From assembly GCF_029945535.1 (NCBI RefSeq), contig NZ_JAQSCU010000013.1, positions 249,522 to 313,521 of the forward strand: DNA of 64,000 bases, read 5' to 3'. Below, in pieces: positions 37,001 through 44,815 of this stretch (within the stretch, counting starts at the first letter, position 1; the number at the start of each line of letters is the position of its first letter). The position numbers and the translations under genes were made by a program. This DNA is from Methylotenera sp. (lineage in GTDB: Bacteria; Pseudomonadota; Gammaproteobacteria; Burkholderiales; Methylophilaceae). The notes under the pieces were generated by a model, which was given only the letters and a program-made list of their open reading frames with translations, did not search any database and had not been told where the DNA came from.

Positions 37001-40000
37001 CGCGTTTTAGCGGCTGGTAATGCTTATATTGAAGGTGAAACAGAAGTTTATATGGTGGAGTATCGCATTCGCTGTAAAGATGGCGAGTACAAATGGATGT
37101 TGAGTCGAGGCATAGTGGTCAGTCGTAGTGAAGACGGTCGGCCTCTACGTATGATTGGAACGCAAATTGACATCACAGAACGTAAACTTGCTGAAGAAAA
37201 GCTAAAACGGATGCAATTTGAGCTATTGGAATCTCACGAGCGCTATGTCGATTTGTATGAATTTGCGCCTATTGGGTATTTATCTATTACCAAGCACGGC
37301 ATGATTACCGAGGTTAACTGGAAGGTGACCGCGATGTTAGGCTTACAGCGTAAAGATATTAATCAGCATCGATTTGAGGAGTTTGTCGTAGAGGACGACA
37401 AAGGTTTTTGGCGTCGCCAGTTCACAATGATTAAACAGCAGCAGGGCGGCGAAGAGTTAACCTTGTCGCTTAAGCTTGCTAGTGCAGATGGATCTATATT
37501 CAACGCAAATCTTCACTGCTTACGCATGGATAATGACGATGATCAGCCTATATTACGCGTAACGCTTGAAGATGTGACTCAGCTAAAACAAGCTGAACAA
37601 GTGATGCAACTACGCGAAAGTTACCAGCGCTCATTGTTAGACAACTTCCCATTCATGGTGTGGTTAAAAGACAAAAAGCATCGTTACCTTGCGGTTAACC
37701 AAGCCTTTACTCAAGCAAGTGGTTATGACTCAGAAGATTTATTACCGGGCTTAACTGATCTTGATGTATGGCCCAAGGAGCTAGCAAAAAAATATCGCTC
37801 AGATGATATTGCGGTATTAAGAAACGGTGTGCCAAAAGCTTCAGAAGAGATTGTTGAAATAAATGGTCAGAAAAAATGGTATGAAATCTATAAGTCACCA
37901 GTCACGATTGATGGTGATGTAGTTGGCACTGTTGGTTTTGCACGTGATATAAATGAACGTAAACACGCTGAAATGTTTGAACAATTTCGTAGCCATATAC
38001 TAGAGCTATTAATTGCCGATTTAACACTGCAAAATATTCTGGAGGCAATAGTACTTGGCGTAGAGCAGTTTAACCCTGAAATGCTGTGTAGCATATTGCT
38101 GCTTGATGCAGAAGGTAAGCGTTTGGGTAATGCTGCGGCGCCAAGTTTACCTACATTTTATAACTCTGTAATCGATGGTGTTGAAATTGGCTTGGGTGCT
38201 GGGTCTTGTGGTACGTCAGCTTTCACTGGGGAGCTTGTTATAGTTGAGGATATAGAAACGCATCCTTATTGGGAGGGCTATCGAGAATTAGCGTTTAATT
38301 CTGGCTTGGAAGCTTGTTGGTCGCAGCCTATTTCGGCTCCCAGTGGAAAAATACTAGGTACATTTGCAATCTATCATCGTAAACCTAACACCCCAACCCC
38401 ACGAGATATTACTTTGATTGAGCAGTCAGCTAATCTAGCGAGTATTGCCATTGAACGTAAGCATGCTGAAGATGATTTGCGCATCGCCTCAATTGCTTTT
38501 GAGTCGCAAGAAGGCATGATGGTGACTGATGCAAAAAATATCATCTTGAAAGTCAATCAGGCGTTTTGTGATATTACCGGCTATACCACTGAAGAGGCGG
38601 TTGGGCATACGCCACGTTTGTTAAGTTCTAGCCAACACAGTGAAGGTTTTTATGATGCCATGTGGGAATGTGTGCATGCGACAGGTCATTGGGCGGGTGA
38701 GGTTTATAACCGCCGCAAAAATGGTGAGGTTTTTCCACAACATTTAACGGTTACCGTAGTTAAGAATGCCTACGGTATTGTGACCAACCATGTGGCCACT
38801 TTAACTGACATCACCATGAATAAAGCCGCTGCCGAAGAAATTAAACATCTGGCTTTCTATGACTCTTTGACAGGCTTGCCTAATAGACGCTTGATGGTGG
38901 ATAGATTAAACCAAGCTTTGGTATTCAATGCACGTACAGGTAGAGATGGCGCGGTATTGTTCTTAGACTTAGACCACTTCAAGACATTGAATGACTCTTT
39001 AGGTCATGATGTTGGTGACTTGTTGCTACAACAGGTTGCGGAGCGCTTGGTCAGTTGCGTGCGAGAGGGCGATACTGTCGCTCGTTTGGGCGGTGATGAA
39101 TATGTGGTTTTACTGGAAGGCTTAAGTGAAGACGCTCCAGAAGCTGCGACTCAGGTTGAGGCTATCGGTGAAAAAATTCTTGCCTCGTTGAATCAAGCCT
39201 ATCAACTTGGTCAACATGAGTATCACTGCACACCGAGTATAGGCGTGGCATTATTCAGTAATCATAATCAGTCACAAGAAGAGTTGCTGAAACATGCAGA
39301 TATTGCCATGTATCAGGCGAAAAAAGCAGGCCGTAATACCATACGGTTTTTTGATCCAAAAATGCAAGAAGTGATTAATACTCGGGTAGACCTAGAGCGC
39401 GAGTTACGTAAAGCTATCGATAAGCAACAGCTACATTTGTATTACCAAATTCAGGTAGATGTTGCTGGGCGCCCGATGGGGGCGGAAGCACTTATTCGCT
39501 GGCTGCATCCTGAGCATGGCTTGGTTTCACCATTCCATTTTATTCCGCTCGCTGAAGAGACTGGTTTGATTCTACCCATAGGGCAGTGGGTGCTAGAAAC
39601 TTCATGTCATCAGCTTAAAATGTGGGAAAAAGACGCGATGACGCGCGCGCTTACTTTGTCCATAAACGTAAGTGCTAAGCAGTTCCGACAAGCTGATTTC
39701 GTTAATCAGGTACAAGAAGCTGTTAAGCGTTACGATGTTAACCCCATGCTGCTCAAATTAGAGCTTACAGAGAGCATGTTGCTAGACAATATTGAAGATA
39801 CTGTGACCACCATGAACCGGTTGAAAGAGGTCGGTATTCGCTTCTCTTTAGATGACTTTGGTACTGGCTACTCTTCACTGCAATACCTTAAACGCCTACC
39901 TTTGTATCAACTGAAAATTGACCAGTCATTTGTGCGTGATATTGCCGTGGATAGTAGTGATCAGGCGATTGTAAGGACAATTGTTGCGATGGCGCACACG

Positions 40001-40147
40001 CTTAATTTGAACGTTATTGCTGAGGGTGTAGAAACTGAAGAGCAACAAGGCTTACTGCTTAACAATGGATGTACGCACTACCAAGGTTATTTCTTTGGAA
40101 GACCAGTACCTATCGAGCAATTTGAGGTACTGCTTAAATCTCAATGA
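34034..40147 (+). CDS. Giant membrane c-di-GMP sensor: Cache-HAMP-PAS x8-GAF-GGDEF-EAL
   Basis: This 2037-residue inner-membrane protein could make and/or degrade c-di-GMP. The domains in order are: TM1 (about 7-29), a periplasmic Cache-type sensor (40-345), TM2 (350-373), HAMP (373-428), and seven PAS domains starting near 430, 550, 680, 806, 931, 1069 and 1196. A GAF domain (about 1315), an eighth PAS (1483), GGDEF (1611-1775) and EAL (about 1790-2035) follow. The cyclase site reads GGDEY, a conservative variant, with FLDLDHFK. The phosphodiesterase keeps EALIRW, DDFGTGYSSL and KIDQSF. PAS 2, 3 and 5 share near-identical blocks (KFAIEGSGDGVWD, GxPLRMIGT), indicating internal duplication. 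Its place beside flagellar genes suggests control of motility. Confidence 0.93.
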   Translation: MNVGRKLMLIVVASVLLVIIPAAAGIYLYLKQSLLATEAATLTNETQTIVTNNTQTLLGYEFSLKALSSTLEKTLAEPPKVGEAAAFDRLVQRYPDQAWRNRHEGFDGRTEAGMFLPSDAVLDAEQKSLHLRSKHLLDIYGTSITNAYGNIWLLTKDKTEVIYDHLYPEFAALMKADTDYTSTAWFTLGDPATNPKREVRWTPPLLDPVSSSWIISAVLPLDVNGRWIGTIGRDISITKALPSLMQKSQRYAGEQLFLMDAEGNYIDAGPWQKQLEAHPDTFKLDLTQEPELAELLGHKALSLSTHVYDKHVRFNGREYLAIDAPMPYLDWRYVRLVPVNEILAPMRQLFYSLVGIVLAIGLLIGFLIDLAVQRNIIKRLQTLADAVRRYGLGDMKARANLLGNDELAKTSQEFDTMAKRIESNERELSLVMNNIPVTASRVDNNLRYIFVSHQYTVIFAKPMEEIVGHTMQEILGEDLFAQEEPYARRAIAGEAVNFEIRADILGYGEMYGLVHFTPNLDENNQVDGFFISVVDITERKRIQQDLMERDARWKFAIEGFGDCLWDTDEVAQTINYSKAWFDMIGYSENELSHRLDEWELRIHPDDKMSTLAKLQSCLDGNTPTYECEYRMLCKDGSYKWIHDRGIVLSRGHDGKALRMIGTASDFSFRKQLEVDLKAKDDLWKFAIEGSGDGVWDWDIQSNTIEHSARWKEILGYSSLDSLPTGEAWENRFHPDDKARVEEEMRLYLDGKTSIYRVECRLKCKDGSYKWILGRGMVVSRDEHGKPLRMIGTSTDVSKRKQAEIELSIAATAFESQQSIIIADAKRKIVRVNAEFTKIAGYSAEEIIGQSIDILKSTKHDTNFYKDMWKTINEVGTWSGEAWNKRKNGDIYLGQLTLTAVKDVHGLVSYYVGTVLDITERKKTEEALIESEYRSKFAIEGSGDGVWDVNIQTDEATYSKRWAEMLGYEPSEIMPTRDEWRALIHPEDKPRVLAAGNAYIEGETEVYMVEYRIRCKDGEYKWMLSRGIVVSRSEDGRPLRMIGTQIDITERKLAEEKLKRMQFELLESHERYVDLYEFAPIGYLSITKHGMITEVNWKVTAMLGLQRKDINQHRFEEFVVEDDKGFWRRQFTMIKQQQGGEELTLSLKLASADGSIFNANLHCLRMDNDDDQPILRVTLEDVTQLKQAEQVMQLRESYQRSLLDNFPFMVWLKDKKHRYLAVNQAFTQASGYDSEDLLPGLTDLDVWPKELAKKYRSDDIAVLRNGVPKASEEIVEINGQKKWYEIYKSPVTIDGDVVGTVGFARDINERKHAEMFEQFRSHILELLIADLTLQNILEAIVLGVEQFNPEMLCSILLLDAEGKRLGNAAAPSLPTFYNSVIDGVEIGLGAGSCGTSAFTGELVIVEDIETHPYWEGYRELAFNSGLEACWSQPISAPSGKILGTFAIYHRKPNTPTPRDITLIEQSANLASIAIERKHAEDDLRIASIAFESQEGMMVTDAKNIILKVNQAFCDITGYTTEEAVGHTPRLLSSSQHSEGFYDAMWECVHATGHWAGEVYNRRKNGEVFPQHLTVTVVKNAYGIVTNHVATLTDITMNKAAAEEIKHLAFYDSLTGLPNRRLMVDRLNQALVFNARTGRDGAVLFLDLDHFKTLNDSLGHDVGDLLLQQVAERLVSCVREGDTVARLGGDEYVVLLEGLSEDAPEAATQVEAIGEKILASLNQAYQLGQHEYHCTPSIGVALFSNHNQSQEELLKHADIAMYQAKKAGRNTIRFFDPKMQEVINTRVDLERELRKAIDKQQLHLYYQIQVDVAGRPMGAEALIRWLHPEHGLVSPFHFIPLAEETGLILPIGQWVLETSCHQLKMWEKDAMTRALTLSINVSAKQFRQADFVNQVQEAVKRYDVNPMLLKLELTESMLLDNIEDTVTTMNRLKEVGIRFSLDDFGTGYSSLQYLKRLPLYQLKIDQSFVRDIAVDSSDQAIVRTIVAMAHTLNLNVIAEGVETEEQQGLLLNNGCTHYQGYFFGRPVPIEQFEVLLKSQ

Positions 40148-40184
40148 CTAGGCAAATAGGTAGATTATTGATAACAGAATAGTC

Positions 40185-41003
40185 TTATTTTGCGATGGTT
40201 TTAGGGGTGATTTCTAATGCGGCATCTTTTTGATTGGGGGTATCGTAAAGAATCATAATCGATACACGACGATTTTTAGCGCGTCCTAGCTCTGTATTGT
40301 TTTCAGTGATAGGTTGAGTAGCACCAAAGCCTAATGCGCTTAATCTAGCCTCAGCAACGCCAGTATCGCTCAACATTCTCACTACGCTGCTTGCACGTAC
40401 GGCTGAAAGCTCCCAGTTTGAGTAAAATAAGTCATTGTGAATGGCAATATTATCCGTATGACCTTCTACCTGAATCATGCGGTCATTATCTTTAATCATC
40501 GGTGCTATTTCACTTAATACGGTTGAAGCTGCGGCAGCCAGCTCCGCTGAACCTGGTGTGAATAATAAGCTGTCATTAATGTCGATACGAATGCCGCGGT
40601 TGTTTTGCATCACGCGAACCTTACCTTCGTTAATAAGAGGTGAGAGTTTGTTGGATAAGTCTATGCCCATCTTTGTCAATGACTCTCGTTCTCTGCGTAT
40701 TTTTTCATTGTAAAGGTACGTCAGCGGTAGTGGTTTAATCAGTGATCCTGCCTGATTTTGAGTTTTGTTCTTAATATTTGGGTTAATGTTTCCATTGGTT
40801 TTTAAGTGCCCAGTGCCACCTTCACCCGTAAATGCGGTTCCCATTGAAGACATCAACTCATTATATTTACCTTGATTGACCGATGAGATTGAATACATCA
40901 CCACAAAGAATGCAAAAAGTAACGTGATGAAGTCAGCATAGGAAACCAGCCAGCGCTCTGGGTTCTCATCATCATCGTCTAGGGGTTTTCTTCTTACTAA
41001 CAT
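40185..41003 (-). CDS. motD: Flagellar stator protein MotD (MotB family)
   Basis: This 272-residue protein has one membrane helix containing the proton-carrying aspartate in ERWLVSYADFITLLFAF (about Asp23) and a C-terminal OmpA-like peptidoglycan-binding domain (IQVEGHTDNIAIHNDL, SNWELSAVRASSVVRML). It lies 24 bases after motC, and the pair follows fliA, matching the Pseudomonas MotCD arrangement. A second stator pair is encoded at 51008-52840. Confidence 0.93.
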   Translation of the reverse strand: MLVRRKPLDDDDENPERWLVSYADFITLLFAFFVVMYSISSVNQGKYNELMSSMGTAFTGEGGTGHLKTNGNINPNIKNKTQNQAGSLIKPLPLTYLYNEKIRRERESLTKMGIDLSNKLSPLINEGKVRVMQNNRGIRIDINDSLLFTPGSAELAAAASTVLSEIAPMIKDNDRMIQVEGHTDNIAIHNDLFYSNWELSAVRASSVVRMLSDTGVAEARLSALGFGATQPITENNTELGRAKNRRVSIMILYDTPNQKDAALEITPKTIAK

Positions 41004-41027
41004 AATGTTGGCATTGATCTAAATAGA

Positions 41028-41768
41028 CTAACGAAGATAAGCCAGTAATCGTTCTTCAACGACTCTAGGATGATCACCACTGGCAATAGAAACCCATGCG
41101 TTTAGCAGCATTTCTCTGCGCATCATTTCGTGCTGAATCAATCCTTTAAGCTTGTTTGAAATAGGCAAGAATACCAAATTGGCTAAGCCAACACCGTAAA
41201 TAGTGGCAACAAACGCCACGGCAATACCGCTTCCTAGCCTGCTTGGGTCAGATAAATTCTCCATTACATGAATCAAGCCAAGCACTGCACCCAAAATACC
41301 GACAGTCGGCGCATAGCCGCCAGCGGCACTCCAAATTTTGGCGGAGTTACGCTCTTGAATCTCGAAAAAGTGCATATCAATAGCAATCACCTGCCGAATT
41401 TTCTCTGGTGGCGTGCCATCTATCATTAGTTTTAGGCCTTTTTGAATAAAAGGATCAGTTTCTTTTTTTAAGTAAGTTTCCAGCATGAAAATGCCTTCTT
41501 TGCGGGCAAAGTTGCTCCAAAGAATGATGCGATTGGCAAGGGCTTTCCTGTCATCTAATGGTGGAGAAAATACTTGGCGTACCATCTTCAAGCCAGCGAT
41601 AAAGCTGTTTAAATTTGTTTGTAGTAATACGGCACCGAACGTGCCGCACATCACAATCAAGAATGCGGCAGGCTGTATGAGTGAGCTTATTTGCCCACCT
41701 TCGATGGCTTGTCCGAGCAGTATGCCTATTAAGGCAAGTGCTAAGCCGCCTAAACTGCTCCAGTCCAT
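41028..41768 (-). CDS. motC: Flagellar stator protein MotC (MotA family)
   Basis: This 246-residue MotA/ExbB-type protein has four membrane helices (about 5-22, 30-50, 150-172 and 182-202). The conserved GGYAPTVGILGAVLGLIHVM and the cytoplasmic charged loop interact with the rotor. The start lies 19 bases inside the end of fliA, so the stator genes are translationally linked to the flhB-fliA operon. Confidence 0.94.
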   Translation of the reverse strand: MDWSSLGGLALALIGILLGQAIEGGQISSLIQPAAFLIVMCGTFGAVLLQTNLNSFIAGLKMVRQVFSPPLDDRKALANRIILWSNFARKEGIFMLETYLKKETDPFIQKGLKLMIDGTPPEKIRQVIAIDMHFFEIQERNSAKIWSAAGGYAPTVGILGAVLGLIHVMENLSDPSRLGSGIAVAFVATIYGVGLANLVFLPISNKLKGLIQHEMMRREMLLNAWVSIASGDHPRVVEERLLAYLR

Positions 41769-42484
41769 GATTTCTCTTTTAGATTAGAACGCAGCCTAGC
41801 AACTGCTTGGCTATGTAGTTGGCAAACGCGTGATTCAGAAACGTTCATCACCGCACCTATTTCTTTTAAGTTTAGCTCTTGCTCGTAATATAGCCCCATC
41901 AGTATTTTTTCACGCTCAGGCAAGGCGGTAATTGCACCTACCAATGCATCGCGGAAGTCGCCTTCCAACAAGCTTTTAATGGGGTCGCCCCTATTATCAG
42001 CATTAAATCGATCAAGAAAATGCTCACCGTTCTCTGACTCATGAAAATCTTCATAGTAAATCAGTTGGTGTCCACTGCAATCACCCAGCATGTCGTAGTA
42101 GTCATTCAATGAAAGTTGTAGTTTTTTAGCCACTTCATTTTCTGTGGGCGGCTTGCCTAACTGTTGCTCTAGCTGACTAATTGCTATCTCTACATCTCGC
42201 ATGCTCTTGCGCACGCTGCGCGGCAACCAGTCTGCGCTGCGCAGCTCGTCTAGCATAGAGCCGCGAATTCTTTGTGCAGCATAAGTCTCAAACTGTGCGC
42301 CATGTGTGTCTTCATAACGATTAATCGCATCGAGTAAGCCCATCATGCCAGCCTGGATTAAGTCATCTAGTTCAACACTAGGTGGCAGTTTGGCTTTAAG
42401 CTGATAGGCGAGCTTTTTAACCAAAACGGCATGCTTGTTTAGCAGCTCGTCTTTCTGGTCTTTTTTTCCATGAATGGTATACAT
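41750..42484 (-). CDS. fliA: RNA polymerase sigma-28 factor FliA
   Basis: This 244-residue flagellar sigma factor has region 2 (LDDLIQAGMMGLLDAINRYE, AQRIRGSMLDELRSADWLPR), region 3 and region 4 (LPEREKILMGLYYEQELNLK, then VSESRVCQLHSQAVARLR). It reads the TAAA-N15-GCCGATAA promoters found upstream of flgA, flgM and elsewhere in this window. It is held by FlgM. It lies 14 bases after flhG. Confidence 0.97.
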   Translation of the reverse strand: MYTIHGKKDQKDELLNKHAVLVKKLAYQLKAKLPPSVELDDLIQAGMMGLLDAINRYEDTHGAQFETYAAQRIRGSMLDELRSADWLPRSVRKSMRDVEIAISQLEQQLGKPPTENEVAKKLQLSLNDYYDMLGDCSGHQLIYYEDFHESENGEHFLDRFNADNRGDPIKSLLEGDFRDALVGAITALPEREKILMGLYYEQELNLKEIGAVMNVSESRVCQLHSQAVARLRSNLKEKSWTGAV

Positions 42485-42498
42485 AGTGAACCTTTAGC

Positions 42499-43335
42499 CT
42501 AATTGATAGATGCCATGTGGTTGATGGCGGCGCTATCCTGTTTGTAATTTAATCGTTGCGCAATCTGCTTGAAAGCGGTTGAGGCGCTTGCTAATGGAAA
42601 TGCATCAATCACTGAGCGACCAAGTTTGGCGGCACGGCTTAGGTGGTCATCGCATGGAATCGAGCCAAAGAACTCAAGCTCGATTTGCATAAAGCGTCGT
42701 GCAACTTGCGATATATTGCGGAATACGATTTGCGCCTGAGCGTCAGTCGCGTTGTCTACAATAATGCCAAAAGAGCGTCTGCCTAGTTGGCTGCAAATTT
42801 GTTTGATAAGCGCGTATGCATTAGTAATCGATTCGGGCTGACGCGTTAACTGAATGATGATTTCGCCATTATTTAGAATTTTAAGCGGCAATAGCTGATT
42901 TTTATTCAGTGTGGCGTCCACCAGCACGATTTCATATTGATGGGCTAACTCACCCAAAAGCTGATTAGTCAGCTCGCATTCATCACTATCCATCGCAAGA
43001 TTAAATTGATTTTTTTGCATAAGCTTCCCAACATTAAAGCCATAGCTAGTGCTGCTAATAGCGTCAGATAGCGAAAGTACTTCGCTATTCATTTCAATAA
43101 TTACATCAAATAATGAGGGTGATTTATCTACGCCATATTTAACTTCACGTGAATCCTGAGAGGCATGCACCACCAGCACATTGCTACCTTGGCCGAATAT
43201 GGAAGCGGCTAAGTTAGTCATCATGCGTGGTTGATCTTGTGTGCTAGCAGCAGAGATAATCGACACCACTCTTGGCTTTGGTGCAGCCATAATGCGGCGT
43301 AATCCAGCGGCTTGATCATGATGAAAGTTAGACAT
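42499..43335 (-). CDS. flhG: FlhG/FleN-like MinD-family protein with degenerate ATP site
   Basis: This 278-residue protein is recognisable as FlhG/FleN by position after flhF and by the C-terminal half (RQPESITNAYALIKQICSQL, FFGSIPCDDHLSRAAKLGRS, AFPLASASTAFKQIAQRL). The N-terminal deviant Walker A (normally GKGGVGKT) reads AASTQDQPRMMTN at about 29-41, with no glycine or lysine, and the following DADLG-type motif reads HASQD. Only the Walker B aspartate (IVLVDA) remains. ATP-driven dimerisation is therefore unlikely. It overlaps flhF by eight bases. Confidence 0.88.
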   Translation of the reverse strand: MSNFHHDQAAGLRRIMAAPKPRVVSIISAASTQDQPRMMTNLAASIFGQGSNVLVVHASQDSREVKYGVDKSPSLFDVIIEMNSEVLSLSDAISSTSYGFNVGKLMQKNQFNLAMDSDECELTNQLLGELAHQYEIVLVDATLNKNQLLPLKILNNGEIIIQLTRQPESITNAYALIKQICSQLGRRSFGIIVDNATDAQAQIVFRNISQVARRFMQIELEFFGSIPCDDHLSRAAKLGRSVIDAFPLASASTAFKQIAQRLNYKQDSAAINHMASIN

Positions 43336-44815
43336 GGCTTAACCCCGCTAATTGAGATTGGATCGTGCTGCCAACAGTATTACCCATGACAAAGGGTAGT
43401 TCATCACTCAAGAATTGGAATGGTTGATTGTTAATAGACTTAAGTTTTAATGCATGCTGAATCAAATAAGCTTTATTGGCGAGATGGATATCTTCTGGCA
43501 CACGTTGGCCATTTGCTACATAGTACAGTTTTAATTTCTCTCTAATCACTACATCCAAAGCGTTACCTATTGTTGCCGCTTCATCTAGTTTAGTGATGAT
43601 GCAGCCTTCTAAGCCTTTGCGTTTGTAGGCTTTAATGACATCGGTAAGTGTTTCGCCAGTGCTAGTTGCATTCAGACATAGCAGTTTTTTTACTGGCATA
43701 TTGGTGCTAGAAAGCATGGCGATTTGCTCTGCCACCATACGGTCGCGTTGACTTACACCTACTGTATCAATTAGCACTGTATGTTTGTTTTTTAGTTCGT
43801 TAAGCGCAATTTTTAAATCAGCTTCATCTTTCACTGCATGCACCATCACACCTAAGATTTTGCCGTAGATTCTTAATTGTTCATGACCGCCGATACGATA
43901 AGCATCTGTGGTGATAATGCCCAAGTTTTCTGTGCCATGTTTCATCACATAACGCGCTGCAAGTTTGGCCGTAGTCGTAGTTTTACCAACGCCAGTTGGG
44001 CCAATAAGAGCAAAAATACCACCTTGGTCTAATACTTCAGTTTCATTTTCTATCGTGTTTAAATTGATGCTGAGAATGGCTTTAATCCATGCCATAGCTT
44101 TTTCTTCACTTAGATTTTCAGGCATTTTCTCTGTGAGTTGTCTAGATAGCGCCGCGCTAAAGCCAGCAGATAATAGCGTGCTTAACATTTTTGATTTGAT
44201 AGGGTCGCGCTGTTGTATGTTGCCCCATGAAATGGCAGTGAGCTGCGATTCAATCACGCTACGCATATTGCGCATTTCATTCAGCATGTCAGTCATTTGT
44301 TGGCTAGACTGTATGCTAGGCAATGCGTTAGGGCTAGCAGGCTGACGAACAGGCGCTGCTGGACGGCTAGCTTGTTGCATAGCTGGCTTTTGTTGCGCAG
44401 CTGGTCTTATTGGTGCAGTCGGTCTTGGTTGCGCAGCCTGTTTTTGAACTTCAGCTTGCCTATTTATGGCAACGTTATTTTTTAATTCAGCACGCCTTAC
44501 AATCTCGTCGTAATCTTCGATTTCAGCTGGCAATGATTCGCTGTTATCCATATGTGTATCAGCCGCTTTATTGCGATTGTTTTTGCTGAGTAAAGACAGC
44601 AGAGTAGGGGCATCATTACTCTCTTCACTAAATGAACGCTGTTGATTCTCATCTCTGGCAACCATCGCATTCATGTCTTCTTCTTTGAAAGCCATGATCT
44701 CATTGCCACCGTTCATCGCGCGGTTAGATAAAATGACCGCATTTTCTCCCAGTTCTTTACGCACCATGCTTAGTGCTTCCCGTGAGTTTTTTCCGAAAAA
44801 TCGTTTAATGTTCAT
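43328..44815 (-). CDS. flhF: Flagellar biosynthesis GTPase FlhF
   Basis: This 495-residue SRP-type GTPase sets flagellar position in polar flagellates. The N-terminal basic segment is MNIKRFFGKNSREALSMVRK. A Pro/Ala/Gln-rich linker runs from about 130 to 180. The NG domain has the P-loop IGPTGVGKTTTTAKLA (about 268), TTDAYRIGGHEQLRIYGKIL and ITKLDEAATIGNALDV. All catalytic motifs look intact, in contrast to the neighbouring FlhG. It overlaps flhA by four bases. Confidence 0.95.
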   Translation of the reverse strand: MNIKRFFGKNSREALSMVRKELGENAVILSNRAMNGGNEIMAFKEEDMNAMVARDENQQRSFSEESNDAPTLLSLLSKNNRNKAADTHMDNSESLPAEIEDYDEIVRRAELKNNVAINRQAEVQKQAAQPRPTAPIRPAAQQKPAMQQASRPAAPVRQPASPNALPSIQSSQQMTDMLNEMRNMRSVIESQLTAISWGNIQQRDPIKSKMLSTLLSAGFSAALSRQLTEKMPENLSEEKAMAWIKAILSINLNTIENETEVLDQGGIFALIGPTGVGKTTTTAKLAARYVMKHGTENLGIITTDAYRIGGHEQLRIYGKILGVMVHAVKDEADLKIALNELKNKHTVLIDTVGVSQRDRMVAEQIAMLSSTNMPVKKLLCLNATSTGETLTDVIKAYKRKGLEGCIITKLDEAATIGNALDVVIREKLKLYYVANGQRVPEDIHLANKAYLIQHALKLKSINNQPFQFLSDELPFVMGNTVGSTIQSQLAGLSHV

